From positions 1-6,120 of the forward strand of contig JAOAHK010000132.1 of the NCBI GenBank assembly GCA_026415275.1: 6,120 nt of DNA. The letters run 5' to 3'. Numbering within the stretch: position 1 is the stretch's first letter; the number at the start of each line of letters is the position of its first letter. The DNA comes from Anaerolineales bacterium. GTDB taxonomy: Bacteria > Chloroflexota > Anaerolineae > Anaerolineales > UBA4823. The notes beneath the pieces are model-generated. The model did no database searches and was not told the origin of the DNA. It saw nothing but the letters and a program-made list of their open reading frames with translations. The translations under genes and the position numbers were made by a program. Positions 5,569 to 6,120 of this stretch are shown piece after piece.

Positions 5569-6120
5569 ATGCTGAAGATGAAGTGGAAAAATTTGTCTCT
5601 CTTCTTCTTTTTTTGGTTCACTGCGGCTTGTAATAGCACACTTTCCCTGCCTGCAGCGGCTTATGTCGATCTCGACCAACGCGTGCCGTTGCCCACTCCA
5701 GTGAACAGCGCCATGCTGCCTTTGCGTGTTGCGGTTGCTGCGGTGATCTCACCGCAAGGCACGGTGGAGTCCTATACCCAACTATTGGAAACCCTGCAAA
5801 GTCGCTTGAATCTGTCCGGTGGAATTGGTGCAACGGCGCACTTATTTGGAAATCAACGACCTCCTAGAACAAGGGCAAGTGGATGTTGCCTTTGTTTGCA
5901 CCAGCGCCTACATCGCCGGCTACGAAAAGTTTGGCATGGAACTGTTGGTTGCGCCGCAGGTGAAAGGGGAGACGGTCTACTATTCTCTGTTGCTGGTACC
6001 AAGCGATAGTCCGGCGAAAAACATTGCCGATCTGCGCGGCAAAGTCTTTGCCTTTACCGATCCCATCTCGCTCAGCGGGCGGATGTATCCCACGTACTTA
6101 GTGAAGCAGCAAGGATACAC
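5569..6120 (+). pseudogene. PhnD-like solute-binding lipoprotein, frameshifted near 5815 and cut by window edge
   Basis: ATG 5569 has GGAG at 5559-5562, six bases upstream. The first 82 codons encode a lipoprotein signal (FTAAC, Cys21) and the start of a PhnD-type periplasmic binding domain (PLRVAVAAVISPQGTVESYT, then LLETLQSRLNL). After codon AATCTG (5809-5814) this frame becomes unrelated and stops at 6007-6009. If one base near T5815 is skipped, the frame continues PVELVQRRTYLEINDLLEQG, then VDVAFVCTSAYIAGY and LRGKVFAFTDPISLSGR, open to the window end. These are typical of the phosphate/phosphonate-binding-like family. So one gene carries a single-base insertion, either a real mutation or a sequence error; the site is not a homopolymer. 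Members either feed ABC transporters or act as ligand sensors (AioX for arsenite, the TtrS sensor domain for tetrathionate). The ligand here is unknown. Confidence 0.8.

Noticed and set aside
1..6120. tRNA, rRNA, CRISPR array, insertion sequence or riboswitch
   Set aside because: No cloverleaf, rRNA motif, regular short repeats, transposase or recognisable riboswitch core was seen on either strand.

Overview
The window looks like chromosomal sequence from an anaerobic or respiratory member of the Chloroflexota, perhaps Anaerolineae-like. This rests on moderate GC content, lipoproteins with a Thr/Pro-rich spacer after the lipobox, and extracytoplasmic electron-transfer lipoproteins. The taxonomic call is inference, not proof.

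Layout. Bases 1-793 (minus) hold most of a LysR-type regulator that runs off the left edge. Bases 794-981 are a divergent AT-rich control region with several symmetrical motifs. Bases 982-4234 (plus) form a two-gene operon. The first gene encodes a twelve-heme c-type cytochrome lipoprotein. The second encodes a lipoprotein with four tandem rhodanese domains. A strong intrinsic terminator follows at 4262-4300. Bases 4235-4572 are otherwise non-coding, with REP-like inverted repeats. Bases 4573-5493 (minus) encode a very cysteine-rich protein with two ferredoxin-type 4Fe-4S motifs. A short divergent spacer with a perfect palindrome separates it from a PhnD-type solute-binding lipoprotein gene (from 5569, plus). 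That gene carries an apparent one-base frameshift and runs off the right edge.

Main point. The cytochrome reading frame is interrupted by one in-frame TGA at 1276-1278. Upstream lie the signal peptide, lipobox and heme 1. Downstream, in the same frame, lie the other eleven CXXCH motifs, with no export signal of their own. Eleven bases after the TGA begins a perfect 6-bp hairpin (GGCTCC-GTT-GGAGCC) whose loop starts with G. Spacing and loop fit a bacterial SECIS element. The simplest biologically interesting reading is a 486-residue selenocysteine-containing dodecaheme cytochrome (Sec99) that automatic annotation would split in two. A nonsense mutation or base-call error remains possible, especially as another gene here is frameshifted.

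How the parts may work together (inference). The cytochrome and the four-domain rhodanese would both be anchored outside the cytoplasmic membrane. They could combine electron transfer with sulfane-sulfur (or selenium) handling, for example in respiration with a sulfur or other chalcogen oxyanion. The LysR protein probably controls the operon. The PhnD-type fold also occurs in sensors of tetrathionate (TtrS) and arsenite (AioX), so that protein might be a ligand sensor rather than a transporter part. The substrate cannot be read from the sequence.
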